DNA of 64,000 nt from JANQOH01 sp965200095 (GCA_965200095.1 OZ241350.1:2542001-2606000); one strand, 5' to 3'. Positions 7,392 through 16,548 are shown, numbered from the stretch's first letter. Notes: generated by a model from the letters alone, not told the origin. A program made the numbers and translations.

Positions 7392-9130
7392 ACGTCTTCG
7401 AACAATACCGCCGGCGCATCGACGAGGCTCTCGCGGAGCTCGCCGGGGCCGGCGCGCTGCCGCGCGACCTCGACACCGGGGGCGTGTCGGTCACGCCACC
7501 GCGCGACCCCGACCGGGGGGACCTCGCGACCAACGCCGCGCTCGCGCTTGCGAGGCAGGCGCGCCGTCCGCCGCGGGCGCTCGCCGAGACCATCGCCGGC
7601 GCGCTCGCCCGCCTCCCCGGGGTCGAAAGCGCCGTCGCCGCCGGCCCGGGTTTCGTCAATCTCACGCTGGATGCGTCGATGCGCGGGCGTATCGTCGCCG
7701 CCGCCGCGGCCGCCGGCGCCGGTTACGGGCGCTCCCGCCTCGGCGCCGGGCGGCGCGTCAACGTCGAATACGTATCCGCCAACCCGACCGGGCCCATGCA
7801 TATCGGCCATGCGCGCGGCGCGGTGTTCGGCGACGCGCTCGCCAATCTCCTCGAATGGACGGGGCACGCGGTGACCCGCGAGTATTACGTGAACGACGCC
7901 GGCGCGCAGGTGGACGCCCTGGCGCGTTCGGTCCATCGGCGCTACCGCGAGGCGCTCGGCGACGACCCGGGCCCCGCCCCTCCGGGGCTGTATCCCGGCG
8001 CCTATCTCAAGCCCGTGGGCGAGGCGCTCGCCGCCCGCGACGGCGCGCGCTGGCGCGACGCGGACCCGGGCGAATGGCTGCCGGTCTGTCGCGACGCCGC
8101 CCTCGACGCCATGATGACGACGATCCGCGACGACCTGGCGGCGCTCGGCGTGCGCATGGACCGCTTCTCCTCGGAGCGCGAACTGATCGACCGCGGCGAT
8201 GTCGCCGGGGCGATCGAATGGCTCGCGGCGCGCGGCCTCGTCTACGAAGGAGTCCTTGAACCGCCGCGCGGCAAACCGCCGCCGGAAGACTGGGAGCCGC
8301 GCCCGCAGACACTGTTCCGCGCGTCGCGGTTCGGCGACGATACCGACCGGCCGCTGCGCAAGTCGGACGGCGGATACACCTATTTCGCGTCCGATATCGC
8401 CTATCACCGCGACAAATTCCGCCGCGGCTTCGCCGAGACGATCGACGTCTGGGGCGCCGACCATGGCGGTTACGTCAAGCGCATGAAGGCGGCCGTCGCC
8501 GCCGTCACGGAGGGGAAGGGGCGGCTCGACGTCAAGATTTGCCAGCTGGTCAACCTGATGGAGGACGGCGCGCCGACGAAAATGTCGAAGCGCGCCGGCG
8601 CCTTCGTCGCCCTGCGCGACGCCGTCGACTCCGTCGGGCGCGACGTGTTGCGCTTCGTCATGCTGACCCGCCGCAACGACGCGCCGCTCGATTTCGACCT
8701 CGCGCGCGTAACCGAAAGATCGCGCGACAATCCGGTGTTCTACGTCCAGTACGCTCACGCCCGCATCCGCTCGGTGCAGCGTCATGCGCAGGCGCAAGGC
8801 ATGGACGGGGCGGCGGGCGAAGACGATCTGCGCCGCCTCGAAGCCCCGGAAGAACGCGCGCTCATCCGCCATGTGGCGGACTGGCCGCGCCGCGTCGAGG
8901 AGGCGGCGCTCGCGCACGAGCCCCATCGCGTCGCCTTTGCGCTCCAGGAGCTCGCTGCGTCCTTCCACGCGTTGTGGAACCGCGGCAACGAAGACGAGGG
9001 ACTGCGCTTCGTCCTGCCCGACGACCCTTCGTTGTGCCGCGCCCGTCTCGCCATGCTCGGCGCGGCGCGGTCGGCGATCGCCTCGGGCCTGGCGATCGTC
9101 GGCGTCGAACCGGCGGAGGAGATGCGGTGA
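7388..9130 (+). CDS. argS: Arginyl-tRNA synthetase
   Basis: A 580-residue class I tRNA synthetase that charges tRNA-Arg in the cytoplasm. It has the HIGH-type motif in SANPTGPMHIGHARG (about residues 130-145) and a KMSKR motif in PTKMSKRAGAF (about 397-407). The C-terminal anticodon-binding DALR region includes QYAHARIRS. Unlike many ArgRS enzymes, it keeps a canonical KMSKR. Start ATG overlaps the dNTPase stop and the stop overlaps the SPOR gene start, so it is embedded in an operon. Complete. Confidence 0.97.
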   Translation: MNVFEQYRRRIDEALAELAGAGALPRDLDTGGVSVTPPRDPDRGDLATNAALALARQARRPPRALAETIAGALARLPGVESAVAAGPGFVNLTLDASMRGRIVAAAAAAGAGYGRSRLGAGRRVNVEYVSANPTGPMHIGHARGAVFGDALANLLEWTGHAVTREYYVNDAGAQVDALARSVHRRYREALGDDPGPAPPGLYPGAYLKPVGEALAARDGARWRDADPGEWLPVCRDAALDAMMTTIRDDLAALGVRMDRFSSERELIDRGDVAGAIEWLAARGLVYEGVLEPPRGKPPPEDWEPRPQTLFRASRFGDDTDRPLRKSDGGYTYFASDIAYHRDKFRRGFAETIDVWGADHGGYVKRMKAAVAAVTEGKGRLDVKICQLVNLMEDGAPTKMSKRAGAFVALRDAVDSVGRDVLRFVMLTRRNDAPLDFDLARVTERSRDNPVFYVQYAHARIRSVQRHAQAQGMDGAAGEDDLRRLEAPEERALIRHVADWPRRVEEAALAHEPHRVAFALQELAASFHALWNRGNEDEGLRFVLPDDPSLCRARLAMLGAARSAIASGLAIVGVEPAEEMR

Positions 9131-9963
9131 CCGCCGAAGGACCGGCGCCGGCGCAGCGGCCGCGGCGCCGGCGCCTGTTGCTGCTCGTTTTCGCCGCCGT
9201 CGCGACGCTGCTCGCGCTGGCGGTCTGGCGCGCCTGGGAGTCGCGGCGCGCCCCCGGCGACGGCGAGGCGCCGCTGTTGCGCGCCGACTCCGGCCCGGCG
9301 CGCGAACGCCCCGAAGACCCGGGCGGCATGGAAGTGCCGTATCGGGACGTGCTCGCCCTGCACGAACTCGGCGTGCTGCGCGACGAAGACGGCGAAATCG
9401 TGGTCGAACGCTTGCTGCCGCCCCCCGAAATCCCGTTGCCGCGCCCCGAAACCGCCGCCCCCGACGCTTCCGACGCTTCGGAAGCGGACGATGCGCCGGA
9501 AGAGCCGGCCGACGCCGCGGAGGAGGACGCTGGCGCAACTGCGACGCCGCCGCAGGAGGCGGCGCCCGCGCCTCCCGACGAACCGGCGCCGCCTCGAGAA
9601 GAGCCGGCGGACGCCCCGCGCGTCGAGGCCCCGCCGCCGGCGGAGACCGCCCCGTCCCCGGATGCGCCCTCGGACACGGGCGCGCCCCTGGACGAAGAGG
9701 ACCCCATCGCCGCATTGCTCGCGCCCGGCGGCGGATTCGCGTTGCAGCTCGGCGCCTTCCGCACCGAAACCGATGTCGAGGCAGGGTGGAGACGCGCCCT
9801 CGACCGCGCCCCCGATCTGCTCGGGCCGCTGGATCGTTTCATCGTCCGGTCCGACGGGTTCCATCGCCTGCGGGTCGGACCGTTCCCCGACCGCCCGGGC
9901 GCCGCGCAGCTGTGCGAGGCGCTCCGCCGCGTCGATGTGGCGTGTTTCGTGGTCGCCCTGTGA
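9127..9963 (+). CDS. SPOR-domain inner-membrane protein
   Basis: A 278-residue bitopic protein. It has a short basic N-terminus, one transmembrane helix (LLLLVFAAVATLLALAVW), a long Pro/Ala/Glu-rich periplasmic linker (about residues 95-195) and a C-terminal SPOR domain (GGGFALQLGAFRTETD to the end). SPOR domains bind denuded peptidoglycan at division sites. The GTG start overlaps the argS stop by 4 bases. The linker is rich in repeated EEPAD/PPAE blocks and is probably disordered. Location before nagZ is conserved in alphaproteobacteria and suggests a wall-related role. Confidence 0.85.
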   Translation: MTAEGPAPAQRPRRRRLLLLVFAAVATLLALAVWRAWESRRAPGDGEAPLLRADSGPARERPEDPGGMEVPYRDVLALHELGVLRDEDGEIVVERLLPPPEIPLPRPETAAPDASDASEADDAPEEPADAAEEDAGATATPPQEAAPAPPDEPAPPREEPADAPRVEAPPPAETAPSPDAPSDTGAPLDEEDPIAALLAPGGGFALQLGAFRTETDVEAGWRRALDRAPDLLGPLDRFIVRSDGFHRLRVGPFPDRPGAAQLCEALRRVDVACFVVAL

Positions 9964-10982
9964 GCGGCGAACGCCCCCCGCGCGCTGCGGTTTTCGGTTG
10001 CGCCGGACCGGCGCTCGGCGACGGGGAAAGGCGGTTTTTCGAGCGCTGCGACCCCCTGGGGCTGATCCTCTTCTCCCGCAACGTCGAATCGCCCGCGCAG
10101 GTCGCGGCGCTGGCGCGAACCTTCCGCGAGACCGTCGGGCGCGGCGACGCGCCGGTGTTCATCGACCAGGAAGGGGGGCGCGTCGCCCGTCTCGGCCCGC
10201 CGCACTGGCGCGCGCCGCCGGCGGCGCGGCGTTTCGGCAGGCTCGCCGCTGTCGACCGCGGCCTCGCCGCCGAGGCGGCGGCGCTCAATAGCCGCCTGAT
10301 CGCCGCCGACCTCGCCGACCTCGGCATCGATGTCGACTGCCTGCCCGTGCTCGATGTCCCGGCGCCCGGCGCGGACCCGATCATCGGCGACCGCGCCTAT
10401 GCCGGCGACCCCGAAACCGTCGCCGCGCTGGGGCGGGCGGCGTGCCGCGGGCTGCTCGAGGGCGGAGTCCTGCCGGTCCTCAAACACATTCCCGGCCACG
10501 GTCGCGCCGACGCCGACAGCCACCGCGCGCTGCCCGTCGTCGAGGCCCCGCGCGAGGCGCTGGAAGCCGTCGATTTCGCGCCGTTCCGCGCCCTTCGCGA
10601 CATGCCGCTGGCGATGACCGCGCATGTCGTCTACGCCGCCATCGACGATCGCCCGGCCACCGTCTCGCCGCGCATCGTCGACGGCGTCGTGCGCGGCGCC
10701 ATCGGCTATGACGGGTTTCTGATCTGCGACGACCTGTCGATGGCGGCGCTCGACGGGGCGCCGGGCGAGCGCGCCGCGGCGGCGCTCGCCGCCGGCTGCG
10801 ACGCGGTGTTGCATTGCAATGGCGACCCGGCGGAAATGCGCGAGGTCGCCGCCGCCGCCGCTGCGCTGTCCGACCGGGCGCGCGAGCGCTGGGCGCGCGC
10901 CGCCACCGCCCGCGGGGCGGCCGGCCCGTTCGACGCCGCCGCCGCCGCGGTGCGGCTCGATGGCCTGCTCGCGGCCGCCTGA
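9960..10982 (+). CDS. nagZ: Beta-N-acetylhexosaminidase (GH3)
   Basis: A 340-residue cytoplasmic GH3 enzyme that removes GlcNAc from anhydro-muropeptides during peptidoglycan recycling. It has FIDQEGGRVARL, the KHIPGHGRADADSH loop that supplies the catalytic His-Asp dyad, and the nucleophile Asp in ICDDLSM. The GTG start overlaps the SPOR gene stop. The 3' end overlaps the proposed scpA start by 23 bases. Length and motifs are normal for NagZ. Confidence 0.93.
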   Translation: MSGERPPRAAVFGCAGPALGDGERRFFERCDPLGLILFSRNVESPAQVAALARTFRETVGRGDAPVFIDQEGGRVARLGPPHWRAPPAARRFGRLAAVDRGLAAEAAALNSRLIAADLADLGIDVDCLPVLDVPAPGADPIIGDRAYAGDPETVAALGRAACRGLLEGGVLPVLKHIPGHGRADADSHRALPVVEAPREALEAVDFAPFRALRDMPLAMTAHVVYAAIDDRPATVSPRIVDGVVRGAIGYDGFLICDDLSMAALDGAPGERAAAALAAGCDAVLHCNGDPAEMREVAAAAAALSDRARERWARAATARGAAGPFDAAAAAVRLDGLLAAA

Positions 10983-11802
10983 CGGCCCGGCGCGCGTCGA
11001 CGCCGCGGAGAAGCCGGCGCCGGGGTCCGGCGACGGCCTCATGCTGGACCTCGACGGGTTCGCGGGCCCCATCGACCTGCTACTGGCGCTGGCGCGGGCG
11101 GGGACGGTCGACCTCGCGAAGATCTCGATCCTGCAACTCGCCGACCAGTATCTCGATTTCGTTCGCCGCGCCCGCCCGCCGCGCCTCGAAATCGCCGCGG
11201 ACTATCTCGTCATGGCGGCGTGGCTCGCGTGGCTGAAATCCCGTCTGCTGTTGCCGGAAGACGAGGCTGCGCCCGACGAACCCGACCCCGGCGAACTCGC
11301 CGAGGCGCTGGCGCTGCGCCTGCGCCGCCTCGACGCCATGCGTCGTGCGGCCGGGCGGTTGATGGCGCGCGATCTGCTGGGGCGCGATGTCTTCGCGCGC
11401 GGCATGGCCGAAGGCGTCGAGACCGTCGCCAAACCGGTGTTCGCACTCACCCTCCACGACCTTCTCGCGGCGTGGGCCGGGAACGCCCGGGCCCGGGCGC
11501 GCCGCGGCGCGTTGCGCATCCGCCCCGGCCGGCTGTTCGGCCTCGACGAGGCGCTGCGCCGTCTGTCGGCGCTCGTCGGCGGCGCGGTCGAATGGACGGC
11601 GCTGGCGCGCTTTCTGCCGCCGACGGCGGGCGCCGGCGACGGCCTGCAATTGCGTTCGCAAACCGCCTCGACTTTCGCCGCGGCGCTCGAACTGGCGCGC
11701 CGGCGCCGCGTCGAGATCCGCCAGAGCGCCGCGTTCGGGTCGGTATTCCTGCGCCTCCGTTCTCCGGAGACCGCCGGACCGCAGCGGGAGCGGGCGTCGT
11801 GA
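10960..11802 (+). CDS. scpA: Segregation and condensation protein A
   Basis: This 280-residue protein has the ScpA kleisin signature: an N-terminal domain with LDGFAGPIDLLLALAR, then KISILQLADQYL and AADYLVMAAWLAWLKSRLLL, and a C-terminal winged helix. ScpA links SMC heads and binds the ScpB dimer in the bacterial condensin. The start is uncertain: ATG at 10960 lies inside nagZ with no clear Shine-Dalgarno sequence, and ATG at 11041 gives a shorter protein that starts right at the conserved domain. The TGA stop overlaps the scpB GTG. Confidence 0.9.
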   Translation: MACSRPPDGPARVDAAEKPAPGSGDGLMLDLDGFAGPIDLLLALARAGTVDLAKISILQLADQYLDFVRRARPPRLEIAADYLVMAAWLAWLKSRLLLPEDEAAPDEPDPGELAEALALRLRRLDAMRRAAGRLMARDLLGRDVFARGMAEGVETVAKPVFALTLHDLLAAWAGNARARARRGALRIRPGRLFGLDEALRRLSALVGGAVEWTALARFLPPTAGAGDGLQLRSQTASTFAAALELARRRRVEIRQSAAFGSVFLRLRSPETAGPQRERAS

Positions 11803-12377
11803 CCGCCGATGCGCAGGCGTTGCGCGCTCTCGAAGCCCTTCTCTTCGCCGCGCGCGCGCCGCTGTCGGAAGCGGCGCTGGCGGAGCGTCTTCCGCCTTCC
11901 GCCGATGTGGCGGGGCTGCTCGCCGCTCTCGTCGGGCGCTATCGCGGGCGCGGGGTCGAACTCGCGCATGTCGCCGGCGGCTGGGCGTTCCGCACAGCGC
12001 CCGATCTCGCGCATCTCCTCAAGCGCGAGGCCGAGGTTCAGCGGCGCCTGTCGCGCGCGGCGCTCGAAACCCTGGCGATCGTCGCTTACCGTCAGCCGGC
12101 GACGCGCGCCGAGATCGAATCCGTCCGCGGCGTGGCCGCGAGCCGCGGCACCCTCGACATCCTGTTCGAGCAGGGATGGATCGAGCCGCGCGGCCGACGG
12201 CGCGCGCCGGGCCGCCCGGTCACCTGGGCGACCACCCCCGCTTTCCTCGACCATTTCGGGCTATCGTCGCTCGACGACCTGCCCGATCTCGAAGAACTGC
12301 GCGCCGCGGGCCTCCTCGACGACGATGTCGCGACCCCCGTGACCGAGCGCCCCAGGCTGGAAGGAACGGAAACATGA
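11799..12377 (+). CDS. scpB: Segregation and condensation protein B
   Basis: A 192-residue protein with tandem winged-helix domains. It begins QALRALEALLFAARAPLS and includes the conserved ETLAIVAYRQPATRAEIE and RGVAASRGTLDILFEQGWI. It dimerises and bridges ScpA in the SMC complex. The GTG start overlaps the scpA stop, and the stop overlaps the following hydrolase start by 4 bases. In many alphaproteobacteria the next genes are tatABC; here they are not. Confidence 0.93.
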   Translation: MTADAQALRALEALLFAARAPLSEAALAERLPPSADVAGLLAALVGRYRGRGVELAHVAGGWAFRTAPDLAHLLKREAEVQRRLSRAALETLAIVAYRQPATRAEIESVRGVAASRGTLDILFEQGWIEPRGRRRAPGRPVTWATTPAFLDHFGLSSLDDLPDLEELRAAGLLDDDVATPVTERPRLEGTET

Positions 12378-13519
12378 AACTTCGTCTTGTTCACGCCGCG
12401 GCCGCGGTTCTCCTCGCCGCGGCGGCGGCGGCGCGCGCCGAGGCGCCCACGCCGCCCGACGCGCCCCTCGCCGCGGGGGAGACGACCGTCATAGCCTGCA
12501 AGCCCGGCGACCATATCGACACATCGTCCGACCTCGTGCGCGACATCTACCATTACGCGCTTTATCTGCCCTCCGGCTATGACGGTCACGACCGCCGGTA
12601 TCCGGTCATGTTCATCGCCTCGCCGGCGGGGAACGCGGAAATGGGGGCGCTCGCCGGGCGTCTGGTCCGCGACCGGTGGATCGCGGCGATGCTCGTCGAG
12701 TCGCGCAACGGCGCCGCCGACTGGCTGCCGAATTTCGAATGCGCGTGGGACGACCTGGCCGTTCGGGCGCGCGTTCAGCCCGGAATGGCCTTTTGCACGG
12801 GGTTTTCGGGCGCCGCGCGCCTGTGCAGCGCCTGGCCGGCGCTGCGCCCGGGCTTCCGCGGCATGATCCTCCAGTCCGCCGGGCCGTGGGGAGGGCGGGG
12901 CTTCATGACCCCCGGCAACGAGAACATGACGATTTACGGAACCTTCGGCACGCTCGATTCCAACTTCCATCACGCGAAGCGCATGAGGCTCTTCCTTCCC
13001 GGCCGGGTCGCGCGTTCCATCGAGATCTTCGAGGGCGGGCACGAATGGGCGCCGCCGCCGGTCGTTGGGCGCGCGCTCGACTGGGTGCTTGAGAAGGCGC
13101 TGGTCGCGCGCGACTACGATCCGGCGCTGGCCGACGCCTATCTCTGGTATTTCGCCAACCGCCTGGCCGCCTGGGAGCGGCTCGAAAGCGGCATCGAGCG
13201 CCATGCGGAGAACGCCGCGCTCCAGCCGCTGCCGGCGCTGTGGCGCCTCGCGCCCGACCCGGAGCGTGCGGCGGCGCTCGCGGAGATGGCGGCGGCCGCG
13301 CAATCTTACGAGGCGGACGCGACGTTCGCCGCCGAACACGCCGCCTGGCGGGACTGGTCGGAGGCGAAGTCCCGCGACGACGCTTCGCGCGGCCGCGACC
13401 TTGCGGAGATAGCCGAGGCTTACGCCGCCGTCGCCGCGGCGCATCCGGGCACGGTTTTCGGCGCCCGCGCCGCCGCGCGCGGCCGTTCCGTCCGTTGGGA
13501 AACAGGGGTGTATCCGTAA
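12374..13519 (+). CDS. Secreted alpha/beta-hydrolase-like protein
   Basis: A 381-residue protein with a clear signal peptide (MKLRLVHAAAAVLLAAAAAA, cleaved near ARA). It has an esterase/PHB-depolymerase-like core: YALYLPSGYDG, then GFSGAAR with a candidate nucleophile Ser145, then EGGHEWAPP with a candidate His223. The C-terminal third is alpha-helical and may be a separate domain. The substrate is unknown. It overlaps scpB by 4 bases and so is cotranscribed, although nothing links it functionally to chromosome segregation. Assignment rests on the Ser/His motifs and general fold pattern. Confidence 0.6.
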   Translation: MKLRLVHAAAAVLLAAAAAARAEAPTPPDAPLAAGETTVIACKPGDHIDTSSDLVRDIYHYALYLPSGYDGHDRRYPVMFIASPAGNAEMGALAGRLVRDRWIAAMLVESRNGAADWLPNFECAWDDLAVRARVQPGMAFCTGFSGAARLCSAWPALRPGFRGMILQSAGPWGGRGFMTPGNENMTIYGTFGTLDSNFHHAKRMRLFLPGRVARSIEIFEGGHEWAPPPVVGRALDWVLEKALVARDYDPALADAYLWYFANRLAAWERLESGIERHAENAALQPLPALWRLAPDPERAAALAEMAAAAQSYEADATFAAEHAAWRDWSEAKSRDDASRGRDLAEIAEAYAAVAAAHPGTVFGARAAARGRSVRWETGVYP

Positions 13520-13540
13520 CGCTCCCGCTGCATGGGAGCG
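13520..13540. other. Stem-loop after the hydrolase operon
   Basis: CGCTCCC and GGGAGCG form a perfect 7-base stem around a 7-base loop, immediately after the hydrolase stop. There is no T-run, so it is not a clear intrinsic terminator. It overlaps the earlier candidate ATG (13532) of the next gene, which is one reason to prefer the ATG at 13559. Confidence 0.4.
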
Positions 13541-13558
13541 GGGGTATCGTCCGCCGTC

Positions 13559-16333
13559 ATGAAAGAACGGCCGGGATCGGCCCGGTTCCTCGTAGCGGGC
13601 ATCCGGGGGCGGGCGACCCTCGTCCTGTTCGCGGCAGCGCTTTCCGCATGCGGGGGCGGTGGGGGCGGCGGCGGAACGCCGACGGTTCCGGAGTCGCCGC
13701 CGCAAACGGCGCCGGGGACACCGACCGAACCGGAGACGGGAACCGGAACGGAGCCCGGGACACAACCCGCGCCGCGGCCGCCGGCCGGGCCGCAGACGCC
13801 GACGGAACCGGAGACGGGGACCGGAACGGAACCCGGGACACGGCCCGCGCCGCGGCCGCCGGCCGGGCCGCAAACGCCGACGAAACCGGAGACGGGGACT
13901 GAAACGGAGTCGGAAACCGAAACGGAGGCAGAGACCGAAACGGAGACGGAAACGGAAACGGAGACAGAGCCCGGGACGGAGACCCGGACGCAGCGGCAGG
14001 CCGCGACGGATCCGCCGGCGCAGACGGCCCGGGCGGCGGACACCACAGTGCGCGCGTTCGCGACGGCGGTCACCAGCAACCCGCCGGCGGACCACCCCCG
14101 CCGCGTCGAGACCCTCTATCGGGCCGAAACCCTGGAGCCGGCGACGAACCCGCGGACGGCCAGTTCGTGGGAGACCGCGGAATACAACGCCCAGCCCGGC
14201 CTGGGGAAGATCCGCGCCAGCACGGGATACGCGGCGCGCACCGCCGGCAACCCGGGCGGCGGAGGCAGAACCATCGCCATCGTCGAGGGCATGCGGGTCG
14301 TTTCCGACACCGCCGAAATCCCCGGCCATCCCGACCTGCGGGATGTAACGGTCGTGAATATCTCCGGACGGGGGGCAACCGGCGCCCACGCAACGCGCTC
14401 GGCCGGGATCGCCGCCGCCCGGCGCAACGGATTCGGGATGCACGGGGTCGCCTACAACGCGAACATCGTCAGCATCGCCTATACCGATGACGAGGAGGAC
14501 GATATGGAAGCGATCCTCGCCTCGATAGCCGGCCTGACCGGGCGCTACGGGCCCAACGACTCGAACAAATGGGCCTCGGACCCCGCCGCAAGCGCCCATA
14601 TCGCGAATTTCAGCTTCAATTTCACAAGCGCGCGCAACAACCCGACTCCCACCCTGAACGGCATGAAGCTCATGGCCGGCGAGGGCCGGATCATGACCGC
14701 CGCCCTCGGGAACAGCGGCGGGTCGGAGCCCGCAGGGCCTCCCGCCTCTCTGGTGGCGAACGAGGGCGTCGCGGGGCACGCCATCGCGGTCGGCGCGCTG
14801 GACGAGACGGAGGACGCAGCCCGCAGTTCCAGTAACAGATGCGGCGCCGTCAAGCGCTGGTGCGTCTTCGCGCCGGGGGACGGCGTCTATACCACCGACG
14901 GCGCTTATTTCAGCACAGGCCGAGGTTTTGCCTCGGTCTCGGGCACGTCCTTCGCCGCGCCGCACGTGGCCGGGGCCATGGCCGCGGTCTGGGCGGCGTT
15001 TCCGAACAAGACCGGCAGGCAGATCGTCGACCGCATCCTGACCACCGCCCGCCAGGTCGACGCCGCCAACGGCAATTACGACTCGGACGGTCTTTCGCCC
15101 GTCTACGGCCACGGCGCGCTCGACCTCGGCGCTGCGTTGAACCCCGTCGGCTTCACCAGCCTGATGACGAGCGGCAACGGGGCGGTCCCGGTGCGGCGGA
15201 GTTTCGTCTACCTGCCGCCGGGCTTCCGGCCCCGCCCGACGGCGGCGCTGCGAAACGCCATCGTCTACGACACGCAGATGTTTCCGTTCCTGCATGACCT
15301 GAACGGCGCATTCCTGACGCACCGGGCGTATCCGGCCTCGAGCGTCGTCGACGATTTCCTGTCGCCGCCCCGCCACGGCCGGTCGTCGAAACGCCTGGGC
15401 GGGGGCGTCCGGCTGGGGTTCGCGTGGTCGAAAAGGGACCGCGCCGACAGCGACCCGGAGATACGCGCCTGGCGCGTCCGCGTGGCGGCGACGCCGGCCC
15501 TGTCGCTTCGCTTCGGTCGGAGCTCCGTGCTGCGCGGCGCTTCGAGCGACTTCGTTTCCCGGCGCTTGCGGAGGGGTTTGTTCCGGGCGGGTTTCGTGGT
15601 CCGCCCGTTCGCGGCGTTCGCGGGGGACGGCGCGGCGTTCGGCGTCGCCTGGCGCCGCGACGAACGCACCCGGTTCGATTTCGCCGGCAAGACCGGGGCG
15701 GGCTGGTTCGGCGGCGGCCGGGCGCAGCTGGCGTCTCTCGGGGTGACCCACCGGTTCGGGCCGGCACTGACGGTGGGGGCGCGCTACGGCGTGTTGCGGG
15801 AGCGCGGCTCCCTGCTCGGCGTCCGCGGGAGCGGGGCGTTCCGCGACGCTTCGGGCGCGCGCACGGACTTCCTGGACCTCGGCGCGGAGCGGCGGATCGC
15901 AGACGGCGCGGCGCTTTTCGCCAGTATCGGTCTGGGGGCCGCGAGGAGCGAGCCGGCCGACTCCGGATCGCTGGTTGCGGGCTGGAGCGGAGGACAGGGC
16001 GAGTCGTTCTCGTTCGGAGGCGAGTGGTCCGGCCTGTGGCGCGACTCGGACCGTCTGACCCTGTCGGCGTCTTCGCCGTTCCGCCCGCGGGGCGCGGGAA
16101 TGTATGTGGACGTCCCGGACCGCGAGCTGGCGGACGGGGCGCCGGCATACACGCGGCATCGGGTGGATCTGTCGCCGCGGGGCCGGGAGTTGCGGTTGCA
16201 ACTGGCGTACGAAGCCGACGCTGCGCCGGGAGTGGCGTCGACCCTGGGCGGTTTCCTGCGGACAAGCCCGGACCACGACCCGCAGGCCGCGCCGGAATTC
16301 GGCGCGGCCGTGAAACTGCGGATGGATTTCTGA
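13559..16333 (+). CDS. Subtilase (S8) autotransporter lipoprotein
   Basis: A 924-residue protein. It has a lipoprotein-type signal (AAALSACGGGG), a Pro/Thr/Glu repeat stalk (about residues 55-145), an S8 peptidase domain (about 200-545) and a C-terminal autotransporter barrel (about 600-924) ending in F. Catalytic positions: Ser464 in SGTSFAAPHVAG, His277 in GAHATRSAG and the oxyanion Asn385 in GNSGG. The usual Asp-containing strand (IAIVDxG) reads IAIVEGM with Glu243. Inferred role: surface protease or self-processing exoprotein. Start 13559 leads directly into the signal; ATG 13532 is in frame but sits in a hairpin. Confidence 0.85.
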   Translation: MKERPGSARFLVAGIRGRATLVLFAAALSACGGGGGGGGTPTVPESPPQTAPGTPTEPETGTGTEPGTQPAPRPPAGPQTPTEPETGTGTEPGTRPAPRPPAGPQTPTKPETGTETESETETEAETETETETETETEPGTETRTQRQAATDPPAQTARAADTTVRAFATAVTSNPPADHPRRVETLYRAETLEPATNPRTASSWETAEYNAQPGLGKIRASTGYAARTAGNPGGGGRTIAIVEGMRVVSDTAEIPGHPDLRDVTVVNISGRGATGAHATRSAGIAAARRNGFGMHGVAYNANIVSIAYTDDEEDDMEAILASIAGLTGRYGPNDSNKWASDPAASAHIANFSFNFTSARNNPTPTLNGMKLMAGEGRIMTAALGNSGGSEPAGPPASLVANEGVAGHAIAVGALDETEDAARSSSNRCGAVKRWCVFAPGDGVYTTDGAYFSTGRGFASVSGTSFAAPHVAGAMAAVWAAFPNKTGRQIVDRILTTARQVDAANGNYDSDGLSPVYGHGALDLGAALNPVGFTSLMTSGNGAVPVRRSFVYLPPGFRPRPTAALRNAIVYDTQMFPFLHDLNGAFLTHRAYPASSVVDDFLSPPRHGRSSKRLGGGVRLGFAWSKRDRADSDPEIRAWRVRVAATPALSLRFGRSSVLRGASSDFVSRRLRRGLFRAGFVVRPFAAFAGDGAAFGVAWRRDERTRFDFAGKTGAGWFGGGRAQLASLGVTHRFGPALTVGARYGVLRERGSLLGVRGSGAFRDASGARTDFLDLGAERRIADGAALFASIGLGAARSEPADSGSLVAGWSGGQGESFSFGGEWSGLWRDSDRLTLSASSPFRPRGAGMYVDVPDRELADGAPAYTRHRVDLSPRGRELRLQLAYEADAAPGVASTLGGFLRTSPDHDPQAAPEFGAAVKLRMDF
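13721..13909 (+). repeat. 78-base tandem repeat encoding a PT-rich stalk
   Basis: Two full 78-base units (13721-13798 and 13799-13876) and a partial third encode a 26-residue unit beginning PTEPETGTGTEPGT and ending in a Pro-rich block. It then degenerates into a TETE-type stretch up to about 13990. Units differ mostly at silent or conservative positions, so copy number may vary between strains. Confidence 0.85.
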
Positions 16334-16373
16334 CGGGAGCGCGCCCGCGACGAAGCCGTGCAGCAAGGCGAGC

Positions 16374-16389
16374 GGATTCCTTCGAATCC
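16374..16389. other. Small stem-loop downstream of the autotransporter
   Basis: GGATTC-CTTC-GAATCC gives a 6-base stem with a 4-base loop, 41 bases after the autotransporter stop, followed by a second small palindrome (TCCCGACGGGA). It could aid termination but lacks a T-run. Confidence 0.3.
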
Positions 16390-16470
16390 TCCCGACGGGA
16401 AGGGCCGCCATGACGCCGGGTCCGCGGATACCCCGACGGCGCGCTCCCGGAGCCGTGACGGCCGGCAGTC

Positions 16471-16548
16471 CGCGGGGAACGGCGCGTCGGCCGAAGGGCC
16501 GGAGCGCAGCGAAGAGCCGCGAAGCGACTTGACGCGCCGTTCCCCGCG
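16471..16548. repeat. Perfect 18-base inverted repeat in a gene-free gap
   Basis: CGCGGGGAACGGCGCGTC at 16471-16488 is matched exactly by its reverse complement at 16531-16548, with a 42-base loop. Imperfect pairing continues outward for another 14 bases (10 of 14), giving a possible stem of about 32 bases over 16457-16562. The gap 16334-16757 holds no credible gene; open frames here are low-complexity. Probably a non-coding repeat element or structured RNA. Confidence 0.7.

Noticed and set aside
16374..16395. TTCGAATC resembling a tRNA T-loop
   Set aside because: The flanking bases do not form a T-stem, and no anticodon or acceptor arm fits upstream; it is a simple GGATTC/GAATCC hairpin.
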